A stretch of DNA of 64,000 nt. Origin: Saccharopolyspora hirsuta. GTDB lineage: Bacteria > Actinomycetota > Actinomycetes > Mycobacteriales > Pseudonocardiaceae. The stretch is from the NCBI RefSeq assembly GCF_008630535.1, contig NZ_VWPH01000015.1, forward strand, positions 62,001-126,000. The letters run 5' to 3'. Shown here piece by piece: positions 9,377-17,062 of the stretch (position 1 is its first letter; every line of letters starts with the position of its first letter). Both the position numbers and the translations under genes were made by a program. The notes beneath the pieces are model-generated. The model was not told where the DNA came from. It did no database searches and saw only the letters and a list, made by a program, of their open reading frames with translations.

Positions 9377-9449
9377 GCGCAGGTCGACGCCCGTGAGCGC
9401 TTTCCGGGGCTGTGGCACCGGAAAGTGCTCACGGAAAAGCGACCTGTGC
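9377..9449 (+). terminator. Two-tier hairpin after the galactarate operon
   Basis: Inner stem CCGTGAGCGCTTTCCGG (9391-9407) pairs with 9418-9434 over 17 positions with a single G-U wobble and a 10-base loop. An outer stem, 9377-9386 with 9440-9449, pairs over 10 positions with one wobble. It begins 8 bp past the dehydratase stop and ends 36 bp before the next start codon. Most likely a strong terminator; the unusually long two-tier form could also be a structured intergenic repeat. Confidence 0.6.
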
Positions 9450-9484
9450 ACGCTGCGGAGGGGCTGCCGACTACGGTGGTCGGC

Positions 9485-9805
9485 ATGGACAGCGTTGACG
9501 GGCTCCGGGACAGGTTGCGGGACTTCGCGGCGGCGCGGGACTGGGAGCAGTACCACACGCCGAAGAACCTGGCGATGGCGCTCAGCGGGGAGGCCGGGGA
9601 GCTGGTCGCGGAGCTGCAGTGGGTGGACGACGCCGGTGCCGTGGCGGGCCTGGCGGAAGGCGGGCTCAAGGACCGGCTGGCCGACGAGGCGGCCGACGTC
9701 CTGCTCTACCTCATCAGGCTGACCGACGTCTGCGGCATCGACCTCGTCGAAGCCGCCAACGCCAAGATCGACCGCAACGAGACGCGCTTCCCCCCGACCA
9801 CCTGA
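9485..9805 (+). CDS. MazG-like nucleotide pyrophosphohydrolase
   Basis: A 106-residue all-alpha NTP pyrophosphatase. Seen: EQYHTPKNLAMALSGEAGELVAELQW (about residues 18-43) with the EAGE metal-binding ExxE-type motif, followed by LADEAADVLLYLIRL with a second acidic cluster (EAAD). This size and pattern match the dCTP pyrophosphatase/MazG-like proteins that hydrolyse non-canonical or excess dNTPs. Start ATG 9485 lies just before the conserved region, with no strong RBS visible. A housekeeping gene between two catabolic modules; convergent with dctA, 16 bp away. Confidence 0.8.
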   Translation: MDSVDGLRDRLRDFAAARDWEQYHTPKNLAMALSGEAGELVAELQWVDDAGAVAGLAEGGLKDRLADEAADVLLYLIRLTDVCGIDLVEAANAKIDRNETRFPPTT

Positions 9806-9821
9806 GCCGGGCGGCCGGGGC

Positions 9822-11231
9822 TCAGCTGCTCGCGCTCGTCGGGGTGAGCCCGTCCGCCGACGTCTGCTTCGGCACGTCGGAAGACCGGGGCGGTGCTTCA
9901 GGTTCCTGCGCCGTCGCTCGCTCTGCGGAGGTCCGGTCGGCGAGGACGCGGCGGGCGCGCTCGACGTCGAGTGCCCCGTCCCACTTGGCGATCGCCAGCG
10001 TCGCCACCGCGTTGCCGTAGAAGTTGACCAGCGCTCGGCACTCGGACATGAACTTGTCGATGCCGAAGATCAGCATGATGCCCGCCGCGGGGACGGTGCC
10101 GATGGTCGACAGGGTGGCGGTCAGCGCGATGAATCCGCCACCGGCCACCCCGGCCGCGCCCTTCGAGGTGAGGAGCATGACCGCGAGCAGGCCGATCTGC
10201 TGGCCGACGCTCAGCGGGGTGTTGGTGGCCTGGGCGATGTAGACGGCGGCCAGCGACAGGTAGATCGCCGCGCCGTCGAGGTTGAAGCTGTAGCCGGTGG
10301 GCACGACCAGGCCCACCGTGGTGCGGTCGGCGCCCATGAAGGTCATCTTCCGCATCAGGCCGGGCAGCGCCGGTTCGGCGGTGGAGGTGCCGAGGACGAG
10401 GAAGAACTCGTCCTTGAGGTAGCGGAACAGCTGGAAGATGTTGAGCCGGACGTGGAGCGCGAGGAAGCCGCCCAGGACGACCACCACGAACAGGACCGAT
10501 GTGGCGTAGAACAGCGCGATCAGCGAGCCGAGACTGGTCAACGTGGACAGTCCGAACGCCCCGACCGCGTAGGCCATGGCGCCGAAGGCGCCGAGCGGGG
10601 CGGCCTTCATCACGAAGCTCAGGACCTTGAACACGACCTCGGTCAGCCGCTTGACCCCGGCGGCGATCGGCTCGCCGATCGGGCCGACCGCCTTGATCGC
10701 GATGCCGAAGAGCACGGCCAGGAAGATGATCTGCAGGATGTCGCCCTCGGCGAACGCGCCGAAGAAGCTCTCCGGCACCAGGTGCGTGAAGAACTCCCAC
10801 CACTGCTGGGTTTCGCCGGTCTCGACGTACTGCTGCGCGGTCCCGCTCACCTGGATCTTCGACGGGTCGGCGTTGACGCCTTCGCCGAGCCGGACGACGT
10901 TGATCGCGACGAGCCCGATCACCAGCGCGACGATGGTGCCGATCTGGAAGTAGGTCAGCGCTTTCAGCCCGGTGAGCCCGACCTTCTTCAGGTCGGCGAC
11001 ACCGGCGATCCCGCCGATGATGGTCAGGAAGACGATCGGCCCGATGAGCATCTTCATCGCGGCGATGAAGGTCGTCCCGATCGGCTGCATCGCCTCGCCG
11101 AGATCCGGCCACCGCCAGCCGAGCAGGATGCCGACGACGATCGCGACCAGGACCTGGAAGTAGAGCTGCCGGTACCAGGGCTTCGCCCCGGTTCTCCCGG
11201 GCGGCAGCGGTTTTTGTGCGGTCTGCGCCAT
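9822..11231 (-). CDS. dctA: C4-dicarboxylate:cation symporter DctA
   Basis: A 469-residue dicarboxylate/amino acid:cation symporter (SDF family). Seen: N-terminal LYFQVLVAIVVGILLG and GTTFIAAMKMLIGPIVFLTI, the serine-rich reentrant loop equivalent LVLGTSTAEPALPGLM, PTGYSFNLDGAAIYLS, and LLTSKGAAGVAGGGFIALTATL near the C-terminus, all characteristic of DctA. It imports dicarboxylates such as succinate, malate and tartrate. ATG 11231 begins at the conserved N-terminus. Same strand as the glycerate kinase, 49 bp downstream of it, and opposite the tartrate dehydrogenase, so tartrate or malate is the likely physiological substrate. Confidence 0.92.
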   Translation of the reverse strand: MAQTAQKPLPPGRTGAKPWYRQLYFQVLVAIVVGILLGWRWPDLGEAMQPIGTTFIAAMKMLIGPIVFLTIIGGIAGVADLKKVGLTGLKALTYFQIGTIVALVIGLVAINVVRLGEGVNADPSKIQVSGTAQQYVETGETQQWWEFFTHLVPESFFGAFAEGDILQIIFLAVLFGIAIKAVGPIGEPIAAGVKRLTEVVFKVLSFVMKAAPLGAFGAMAYAVGAFGLSTLTSLGSLIALFYATSVLFVVVVLGGFLALHVRLNIFQLFRYLKDEFFLVLGTSTAEPALPGLMRKMTFMGADRTTVGLVVPTGYSFNLDGAAIYLSLAAVYIAQATNTPLSVGQQIGLLAVMLLTSKGAAGVAGGGFIALTATLSTIGTVPAAGIMLIFGIDKFMSECRALVNFYGNAVATLAIAKWDGALDVERARRVLADRTSAERATAQEPEAPPRSSDVPKQTSADGLTPTSASS

Positions 11232-11280
11232 TGCATTCTCCTGCACGTGGTCGAGCGCCGTTGTCAGCGGCGGTGGGCGG

Positions 11281-12417
11281 TCATCGGAAAGCCGGTTCGG
11301 GGGCGAGTGCTTCAGCGGCGATCCGTTCGCCGAGCAGTTCCAGCAGCGGTTCGGCTTCGCGCACGCAGCGGCTGACGTCCGCTTCGACGTCGGTGAGCGC
11401 GAAAGCCGCGGTGAAGCCCGCTGCGGTGAGCTCTCCACGGGTGAGCTGGTTGCGCCCGGCTGCCGCCACGACGGGAACCCCGGCTGCTCGCGCGGCCGAG
11501 GCGACCCCGGCGGGTGCCTTGCCGCGCAGGGTCTGGTGGTCCAGCGACCCTTCCCCGGTGACCACCAGGTGCGCACCCGGGAGCTGCTCGGCGAACCCGG
11601 TCAGCTCGAGGACGAGCTCGATCCCGGAGCGCAGCTGCCCGCCGAGGGCCAGCAGCGCGAATCCGGCGCCGCCCGCCGCTCCGGCACCCGGGTGGCCCGA
11701 AACCGCCGTGCCGGTGGCGTTCTCCAGCAGCTCCGCCCAGCGGCCGAGGGCGGGTTCGAGTTCCGCGATCGCGTCCGCGTCGGCGCCCTTCTGCGGTCCG
11801 TAAACCGCTGCGGCGCCGTTCGGTCCGAGCAGGGGGTTGTCGACGTCGCAGGCCACGACCAGCCGGGCTGCGTCCGGCCCGGTCAGGCGCGGGTGCAGAC
11901 TGCTGAGATCGACGGCGCGGACGGCGCTCAGCAGCGAGGTCCGGTTTCCCGCCCGGTCGAACAGCCGACCGCCGAGCGCGGCCACGATGCCCGTTCCGCC
12001 ATCGGTGGTCGCGCTGCCGCCCAGCCCGACGACGACGGTGCGGTGGCCCGCGTCGAGGGCGGCGGCGATCACCTGGCCGGTGCCGTGCGAGGAGGCCGCC
12101 ATCGCGGTGGCAGGTGTGGTTCTCGGGATCCGGCCCAGGCCGGAGACGTCCGCGAGCTCCACGACCGCAACGCCGTCGCGTTGGACGTAGCCGGTCTCGA
12201 CGGGGCGACCGAGCGGGTCCGCGGCCGTGACCGGGACGCGGGTGAAGCCCGCCGCCTCGAACGCGTCCAGGGTGCCTTCACCGCCGTCGGCCACGGGCCG
12301 TTCGCGGACGGCGGGGCGGGAGTGGTGGCGCCGCAGCCCGCGGGAGAGCGCGGCGGTCGCGCGGGCCGCGTCGATGGAACCCTTGAACGAGTCGAGAGCC
12401 ACGACCACCTCGTGCAT
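11281..12417 (-). CDS. Glycerate 2-kinase (GarK/GlxK family)
   Basis: A 378-residue glycerate kinase type 1. Seen: N-terminal ALDSFKGSIDA, the PVADGGEGTLDAF segment, VGLGGSATTDGGTGIVAALGG in the middle, and VVTGEGSLDHQTLRGKAPAGVA near 280-300, all hallmark strings of the family. It phosphorylates D-glycerate with ATP, feeding lower glycolysis. GAGGAGG precedes ATG 12417. First gene of the glycerate kinase-dctA unit, divergent from a LysR gene with an ACTGAT-N11-ATCAGT dyad between them. It can also serve the GarR-like and HpaI aldolase products encoded further on. Confidence 0.92.
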   Translation of the reverse strand: MHEVVVALDSFKGSIDAARATAALSRGLRRHHSRPAVRERPVADGGEGTLDAFEAAGFTRVPVTAADPLGRPVETGYVQRDGVAVVELADVSGLGRIPRTTPATAMAASSHGTGQVIAAALDAGHRTVVVGLGGSATTDGGTGIVAALGGRLFDRAGNRTSLLSAVRAVDLSSLHPRLTGPDAARLVVACDVDNPLLGPNGAAAVYGPQKGADADAIAELEPALGRWAELLENATGTAVSGHPGAGAAGGAGFALLALGGQLRSGIELVLELTGFAEQLPGAHLVVTGEGSLDHQTLRGKAPAGVASAARAAGVPVVAAAGRNQLTRGELTAAGFTAAFALTDVEADVSRCVREAEPLLELLGERIAAEALAPEPAFR

Positions 12418-12496
12418 GCATCCTCCTCGCCCTGCGAACGTGGGCACCACAGTGACCGCGGACGCGGTGCGCCGTCCAAGAGAAAGTCGCTACCCG

Positions 12497-12519
12497 ACTG
12501 ATAGGTTCTGCTGATCAGT
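12497..12519 (+). promoter_or_regulatory. Candidate LysR operator of the tartrate/glycerate module
   Basis: Perfect dyad ACTGAT-N11-ATCAGT in the 143-bp gap between the divergent glycerate kinase and LysR genes. The T-N11-A spacing is the classical LysR recognition geometry. Regulation of both genes by the adjacent LysR is inferred. Confidence 0.5.
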
Positions 12520-12560
12520 GGGCTCTGACCTGCCCATACGTCGCGTGGAGGAGTGCGCCC

Positions 12561-13460
12561 ATGGACGTGCGCCAGCTCGAGTACTTCCTGGCGATCGTCG
12601 ACCACGGCGGTTTCGGCAAGGCGGCGCAAGCGCTGCACGTCGCCCAGCCCTCGCTGTCGCAGGCCATCGCCGGTCTGGAGCGCGAGCTCGGCGTGCAGCT
12701 GTTCCACCGCATCGGCAGGGGTGCCGTCCTCAGCAGCGCCGGAACCGAGCTGATCGGCCCGGCCCGGCAGGTCATCCGCGACCTGCGCACGGCCCGGTCG
12801 ACGATGGACTGGGTCCGGGGAGCCCGTCGCGGCCGGGTCGAGCTCGTGACGATGCCGTCCCCCGGGATCGAGCCCCTCGGCACGCTGACCCGCCTGTTCG
12901 CCCAGCAGCACCCGGGAGTCACGGTCGGCGCCGACGCGGCCTTCACCCCCGACGAGGTGGTGCAGAAGATCAAGCAGGGGGCCTGCGAGCTCGGGCTGAT
13001 CGGAACGCCCGGACCGCTGCAGGCCCCGGGCGTCGACGTGCTGCCCCTGGAAGCGCAGGACTTCGTCCTCGTCGGGGCACCGGACGCGGACTTCCCGAGC
13101 GGTGATCCGGTCCAGCGCTCGGCGCTGACCGGTGCGCGCCTGATCGTCTCGCCGCCGGGCAGCCACATGCGGCAGATCGTCGACGAAGTGCTGGCGGACG
13201 GCGCGGACCTGCAGATCGTCGCCGAGGTGGCCCACCGCACGTCGATCCTCCCGCTGGTGATGCACGGCACCGGTCTGGCCGTGCTGCCGTCCGCGTGGGC
13301 CCCGCTGGCCCGGCGCGCCGGTGCCCGCGTCGCCCGCATCGACCCACCGGCGCAGCTGCACGTCGCCCTGCTCAGCCGGTCGGCCCCGCTGACCCCCGCG
13401 GCGCGGGCCTTCCTCGCCGTGGCCCGCTCCTACCGGCCCGCGGACCACCTGGGTGCGTGA
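12561..13460 (+). CDS. LysR-family regulator of the tartrate/glycerate module
   Basis: A 299-residue LysR regulator: N-terminal winged helix-turn-helix (MDVRQLEYFLAIVDHGGFGK, then AAQALHVAQPSLSQAIAGLE) and a LysR substrate-binding domain. GGAGGAG stands 8 bases before ATG 12561. Divergent from the glycerate kinase-dctA operon and 112 bp upstream of the tartrate/malate dehydrogenase on its own strand. It probably controls these genes in response to tartrate, malate or glycerate; the effector cannot be read from sequence. Confidence 0.85.
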   Translation: MDVRQLEYFLAIVDHGGFGKAAQALHVAQPSLSQAIAGLERELGVQLFHRIGRGAVLSSAGTELIGPARQVIRDLRTARSTMDWVRGARRGRVELVTMPSPGIEPLGTLTRLFAQQHPGVTVGADAAFTPDEVVQKIKQGACELGLIGTPGPLQAPGVDVLPLEAQDFVLVGAPDADFPSGDPVQRSALTGARLIVSPPGSHMRQIVDEVLADGADLQIVAEVAHRTSILPLVMHGTGLAVLPSAWAPLARRAGARVARIDPPAQLHVALLSRSAPLTPAARAFLAVARSYRPADHLGA

Positions 13461-13572
13461 CCAGCCGGGATAACCGGAACCTATGAATGGCATCGCGAAA
13501 GCGTGTTGGACGTCCGCAGGCCCGCCGGGCTTGACTCGGTGCACCAGCACCCGACACCAGGGGAGTCGCTCG

Positions 13573-14658
13573 ATGTCAGCTCAGCCCACGACCCGCACCT
13601 TCAAGATCGCGGCGGTTCCCGCTGACGGGGTGGGGACCGAGGTCGTCGCCGCCGGGCGCGCGGTGCTCGACGCGCTGGCCGCGGGATCGGGCGGTGCGTT
13701 CGCCTTCGACTGGACCGAATTCCCGTGGGGCTGCGGGTACTACGAGCGCACCGGCCGGATGATGGACGAGGACGGTCTGGAGGCGCTGCGCGAGTTCGAC
13801 GCCATCTACTTCGGTGCCGTCGGCTGGCCCTCGGTGCCCGACCACACCAGCCTCTGGGGATTGCGGCTGAAGATCTGCCAGAACTTCGACCAGTGGGCCA
13901 ACATCCGGCCGGTGCACTTCCACCCCGGCATCACCTCGCCGCTGCGCAAGGCCGACCACACCCCGCTGGACTGGGTCGTCGTCCGGGAGAACAGCGAGGG
14001 GGAGTACGCGGGCCTCGGCGGCCGCAACCTCTCCGGCCGCGGTCCGGGCAACGAGGTCGCGCTGCAGACCGCGCTGTTCACCGAGCGCGGCTGCGAGCGG
14101 ATCATCCGCTTCGCCTTCGACCTGGCGCGCACCCGGCCCCGGAAGAAGGTCTCCTCGGTCACCAAGAGCAACGCCCAGCAGTACGGGATGGTGCTGTGGG
14201 ACGAGACCTTCGTCCGCGTCGCCGCCGACTACCCGGACGTCGAGACGGAGAGCGTGCTGGTCGACGCGATGTCGGCGAAGTTCGTGCTCAAACCGGAGGA
14301 CCTCTCGGTCGTGGTGGCCTCCAACCTCAACGCCGACATCCTGTCCGACCTCGGCTCGGCGCTGGCCGGGAGCCTCGGCCTGGCCGCCAGCGCGAACCTG
14401 AACCCGGAGCGCCGGTTCCCGTCGATGTTCGAACCCGTCCACGGGTCCGCGCCGGACATCGCCGGTCGAGGTCTGGCCAACCCGATCGGTGCGATCGGCA
14501 GCGCGGCGCTCATGCTCGACCACTTCGGACTGCCCGACGAAGCGGTCCGCGTGAACAAGGCGATCGAGGCGACCACCGCGTCCGGCGTGCTGACCCCGGA
14601 CGTCGGCGGGACCGCCAAGACCTCCGACGTCGTCGCCTCGGTCATCGACCACCTCTGA
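13573..14658 (+). CDS. Tartrate dehydrogenase / D-malate dehydrogenase (decarboxylating)
   Basis: A 361-residue isocitrate/isopropylmalate dehydrogenase-family enzyme of the tartrate/D-malate group. Seen: PADGVGTEV at the nucleotide-binding N-terminus, ENSEGEYAGLGG, the catalytic Lys in VTKSNAQQYGMVLWDE, and the metal-binding NLNADILSDLGSALAGSLGLA. Members oxidise tartrate or D-malate with NAD+; with meso-tartrate the product is D-glycerate. The adjacent glycerate kinase makes the tartrate-to-glycerate route attractive. ATG 13573 follows GGGGAG. D-malate to pyruvate is the alternative role. Confidence 0.85.
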   Translation: MSAQPTTRTFKIAAVPADGVGTEVVAAGRAVLDALAAGSGGAFAFDWTEFPWGCGYYERTGRMMDEDGLEALREFDAIYFGAVGWPSVPDHTSLWGLRLKICQNFDQWANIRPVHFHPGITSPLRKADHTPLDWVVVRENSEGEYAGLGGRNLSGRGPGNEVALQTALFTERGCERIIRFAFDLARTRPRKKVSSVTKSNAQQYGMVLWDETFVRVAADYPDVETESVLVDAMSAKFVLKPEDLSVVVASNLNADILSDLGSALAGSLGLAASANLNPERRFPSMFEPVHGSAPDIAGRGLANPIGAIGSAALMLDHFGLPDEAVRVNKAIEATTASGVLTPDVGGTAKTSDVVASVIDHL

Positions 14659-14664
14659 CCGGCC

Positions 14665-14693
14665 GCGGGTGCGCGACGCCGTTGCGCACCCGC
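14665..14693 (+). terminator. Terminator after the tartrate dehydrogenase
   Basis: Perfect 10-bp stem GCGGGTGCGC / GCGCACCCGC with a 9-base loop, beginning 6 bp past the stop codon at 14658 and lying before the convergent DUF5997 gene. It may work in both directions. Confidence 0.65.
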
Positions 14694-14730
14694 ACATTCC
14701 CCGCGCTGAACCGACGGGGAGGACTAAGGA

Positions 14731-15135
14731 TCAGGCGCGCCGCTGGTCGGCCCTGGCGCGCTTCGCCTCGGCCTTGTCCTTGATGCGCGCGGCTTCGCGC
14801 TTGACCTCCAGCTGGGTGGCGCGCTCCTGCTGGAGCCACTCGGGGTTCTCCTCGCGCAGGGCGTTGATCTCGTCGGTGGTCAGCGGGTCGGTGATGCCCG
14901 CGCGGGTCAAGCCGCCGATGGAGATGCGCAGCCGCGCGGCCACCACCTGGCGCGGGTGCGGGCCGTTGCGGCGCAGCTCGCGGAGCCACTCCGGCGGGTC
15001 GGCCTGCAGGGCGTTGAGCTCCTCGCGCGAGATGACGCCCTCCTGGAACTCCGCGGGGGTGGCTCCGAGGTACACGTTGAGCTTCTTCGCCGCGGTCGCG
15101 GGCTTCATCGTCTGGGAGGTCTGGCGCGCCTTCAT
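14731..15135 (-). CDS. DUF5997 family protein
   Basis: A 134-residue protein I recognise as an actinobacterial DUF5997 member, function unknown. It has two similar halves, each with a PPEWL- or PEWL-like segment (LQADPPEWLRELRRNG and REENPEWLQQERATQL) preceded by a helix and an EELNAL/DEINAL stretch, which suggests two tandem helical units, and a highly charged Lys/Arg/Glu tail. ATG 15135 is chosen because an upstream start would overlap the divergent gene at 15197. The divergent pairing with a LysR effector-domain protein may be functional. Confidence 0.6.
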   Translation of the reverse strand: MKARQTSQTMKPATAAKKLNVYLGATPAEFQEGVISREELNALQADPPEWLRELRRNGPHPRQVVAARLRISIGGLTRAGITDPLTTDEINALREENPEWLQQERATQLEVKREAARIKDKAEAKRARADQRRA

Positions 15136-15196
15136 GCCCTCCAGGGTATCGACCGCACCCGCACCACCTGCGGTGACGCCCGGTAACCTGGCCCGC

Positions 15197-15940
15197 GTGA
15201 CTGGTTCGGACGAGCAGCCCCCCTTCACGCTCGCCTACGTGCCGGGCGTGACGCCGGGCAAGTGGGCGCGCAAGTGGGCGGAGCGGGTGCCCGAGGTGCC
15301 GCTGGAGCTCGTCCAGGTGCCCGCCGCCGGTGCCGCCGACGTGGTGCGCCGCGGCGAGGCGGACATGGTGCTGCTCCGGTTCCCGACCGACCGCGCGGGT
15401 CTGCACGCGATCCCGCTCTACACCGAGACGACCGTGGTGGTGGTCCCGAAGGACCACGTGGTGGCCGCGGTCGACGAGGTCTCCGGCGACGACCTGGCCG
15501 ACGAGGTGGTGCTGCACCCCCTCGACGACACCCTCGACTGGTCGGGCCCGCCCGGACGACCGGCGATCGAGCGCCCGGCCACCACCGGGGACGCCGTCGA
15601 GCTGGTGGCGGCCGGGGTGGGCCTGCTCGTGGTCCCGCAGTCGCTGGCCCGCCTGCACCACCGCAAGGACCTCACCTACCGGCCGGTGACCGACGCCCCG
15701 CAGTCCCAGGTCGCGCTGTCCTGGCCGGAGGAGGAGACCACGGACCTGCAGGAGCAGTTCATCGGGATCGTGCGCGGCCGCACGGTCAACAGCACCCGCG
15801 GTCGCCCGCCGACACCGCCGCAGGACAAGCGCAAGCGACCGGCCGAGGCCAAGAAGCCCGCTGCCAGGGGATCGTCCGGCCGGAACCGGTCGCGCGGCTC
15901 GGCCGGACCCCGGCGCGGGAAACCGCGCCGCCGCTCGTAG
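15197..15940 (+). CDS. LysR substrate-binding-domain protein without a DNA-binding domain
   Basis: A 247-residue protein resembling the effector domain of LysR regulators (ligand-binding lobes from FTLAYVPGVTPGKWARKWAER through VVVPKDHVVAA to ELVAAGVGLLVVPQSLARLHH) but with no N-terminal winged helix. It ends in about 50 residues rich in Lys, Arg, Pro and Gly (KRKRPAEAKKPAARG onward), a likely nucleic-acid-binding or disordered tail. GTG 15197 is the only start that avoids the divergent DUF5997 gene. It might sense a small acid and act through a partner; what it regulates is unknown. Convergent with the dehydrogenase at 15951. Confidence 0.7.
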   Translation: MTGSDEQPPFTLAYVPGVTPGKWARKWAERVPEVPLELVQVPAAGAADVVRRGEADMVLLRFPTDRAGLHAIPLYTETTVVVVPKDHVVAAVDEVSGDDLADEVVLHPLDDTLDWSGPPGRPAIERPATTGDAVELVAAGVGLLVVPQSLARLHHRKDLTYRPVTDAPQSQVALSWPEEETTDLQEQFIGIVRGRTVNSTRGRPPTPPQDKRKRPAEAKKPAARGSSGRNRSRGSAGPRRGKPRRRS

Positions 15941-15950
15941 TCCCTGCCGG

Positions 15951-16835
15951 TCAGCGCCCGGGGGTTTCCTCGAAGCTGGCGAAGTAGGCGGCTGCCATGT
16001 CCTCCGCGGAGTGGCCCTGCTCGGCGGCGCGGTTGAAGCGCCGCGCTCCTGCTTCGGCGACGTCGAGGCGGACGCCGCACGCCTTCCCCGCCTGGACGAT
16101 CAGCTCGGCGTCCTTGGCGGCGGTGGTCACGGCGAAGCTCGGCGGGGTCAGCCGGTCCTCGAGGATCGCCCTGGCCTTCGCGTGCAGGTAGCCCATGTCG
16201 AGCGGGCCGCCGCTGATGATGTCGAAGAACCGCTGCGGCTCCACGCCCAGGCCCTTGGCCAGTGCGAGGGCTTCACCGGCGGCGTTCGTGACGGCGAGCA
16301 CCCAGCTGTTGGCCACGAGCTTGAGGCGCGTGGCGCTCGCCTCGGCGCCGTCCTCGCCGGTCCACACCGTGCGGGAGCCGATGGCCTCGAACACCGGCGT
16401 CACCACGTCCCGGCTCCCGCTCGGCCCGGCGGCCAGGACGACGAGCTGCCCCTCCTCGGCGGGCTGGCGGGTACCGAGGACGGGGGCGTCGAAGAAGACG
16501 AGCTGCTGCTCGCGGGCCAGCGCGGCCAGCTCGCCGACGGCGTCGATGCCAGCCGTGGTCGACTGCACCCACGCCGTGCCGGGGCGAGCGCCCGCTCGCC
16601 GCATCACGTCGAGCGCCGCGGGGCCGTCGTGCACCATCGTGAGGACCACATCAGCGCCTCGGACGGCCTCGGCGGGCGTGTCGGCGACGTGCGCCCCGTC
16701 GGCGGCCAGCGGCTCGGCCTTCGCCCGCGTGCGGTTCCAGACGCGCACGGTGTGACCGGCGCGAGCGAGGTTGCGGGCCATCGCCGCGCCCATGATCCCG
16801 GTGCCAAGAACGCTGGTGGTCAGCGTGTCGGTCAT
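15951..16835 (-). CDS. NAD(P)-dependent beta-hydroxyacid dehydrogenase family protein
   Basis: A 294-residue 3-hydroxyisobutyrate dehydrogenase-family enzyme. Seen: Rossmann motif VLGTGIMGAAMARNLARAGH (residues 9-28), NRTRAKAEPLAADGA cofactor-specificity region, the substrate loop equivalent FFDAPVLGTRQPAEEG, and the catalytic Lys in ATRLKLVANSW (about K170). Arg at NRTR suggests NADP(H) use. Family members act on 3-hydroxyisobutyrate, tartronate semialdehyde, glyoxylate or succinic semialdehyde; the specific substrate is not evident. ATG 16835 is preceded by GAGGAG. Downstream of the MatC-like carrier on the same strand, with a 227-bp gap. Confidence 0.8.
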   Translation of the reverse strand: MTDTLTTSVLGTGIMGAAMARNLARAGHTVRVWNRTRAKAEPLAADGAHVADTPAEAVRGADVVLTMVHDGPAALDVMRRAGARPGTAWVQSTTAGIDAVGELAALAREQQLVFFDAPVLGTRQPAEEGQLVVLAAGPSGSRDVVTPVFEAIGSRTVWTGEDGAEASATRLKLVANSWVLAVTNAAGEALALAKGLGVEPQRFFDIISGGPLDMGYLHAKARAILEDRLTPPSFAVTTAAKDAELIVQAGKACGVRLDVAEAGARRFNRAAEQGHSAEDMAAAYFASFEETPGR

Positions 16836-16849
16836 GTCGATCTCCTCGG

Positions 16850-16873
16850 TCTGGCGGTGCGTGCACCGCCAGA
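16850..16873 (-). promoter_or_regulatory. Long perfect palindrome at the dehydrogenase promoter
   Basis: TCTGGCGGTGC and its complement GCACCGCCAGA are separated by only 2 bp, a 24-bp dyad just upstream of the dehydrogenase RBS. The short centre suits a protein-binding operator better than a terminator. The rest of the 16836-17062 gap shows another palindrome (16954-16967) and no gene. Confidence 0.4.
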
Positions 16874-16953
16874 CAAGCAGCCGGTCGGTGACCGTGCCAG
16901 GCAGGGTCCGGCAGGGTGTCGACGCGTTGGAGGCGCGACGGCTCCAGCCGGGA

Positions 16954-16967
16954 CCGGTGATCACCGG
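16954..16967. promoter_or_regulatory. Palindrome CCGGTGATCACCGG
   Basis: A perfect 14-bp palindrome in the 227-bp gap between the MatC-like gene and the dehydrogenase. Either an operator or part of a structured leader; no regulator can be assigned. Confidence 0.3.
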
Positions 16968-17062
16968 GCTGCGGCGGCGCGGTACCAGCACCAGCGGTGA
17001 TCCCGTGCTGCGCCGCTCCAGCGCCTGGAGAGTCCGATGAGGACGACCGGTCCGGCGGTGCG

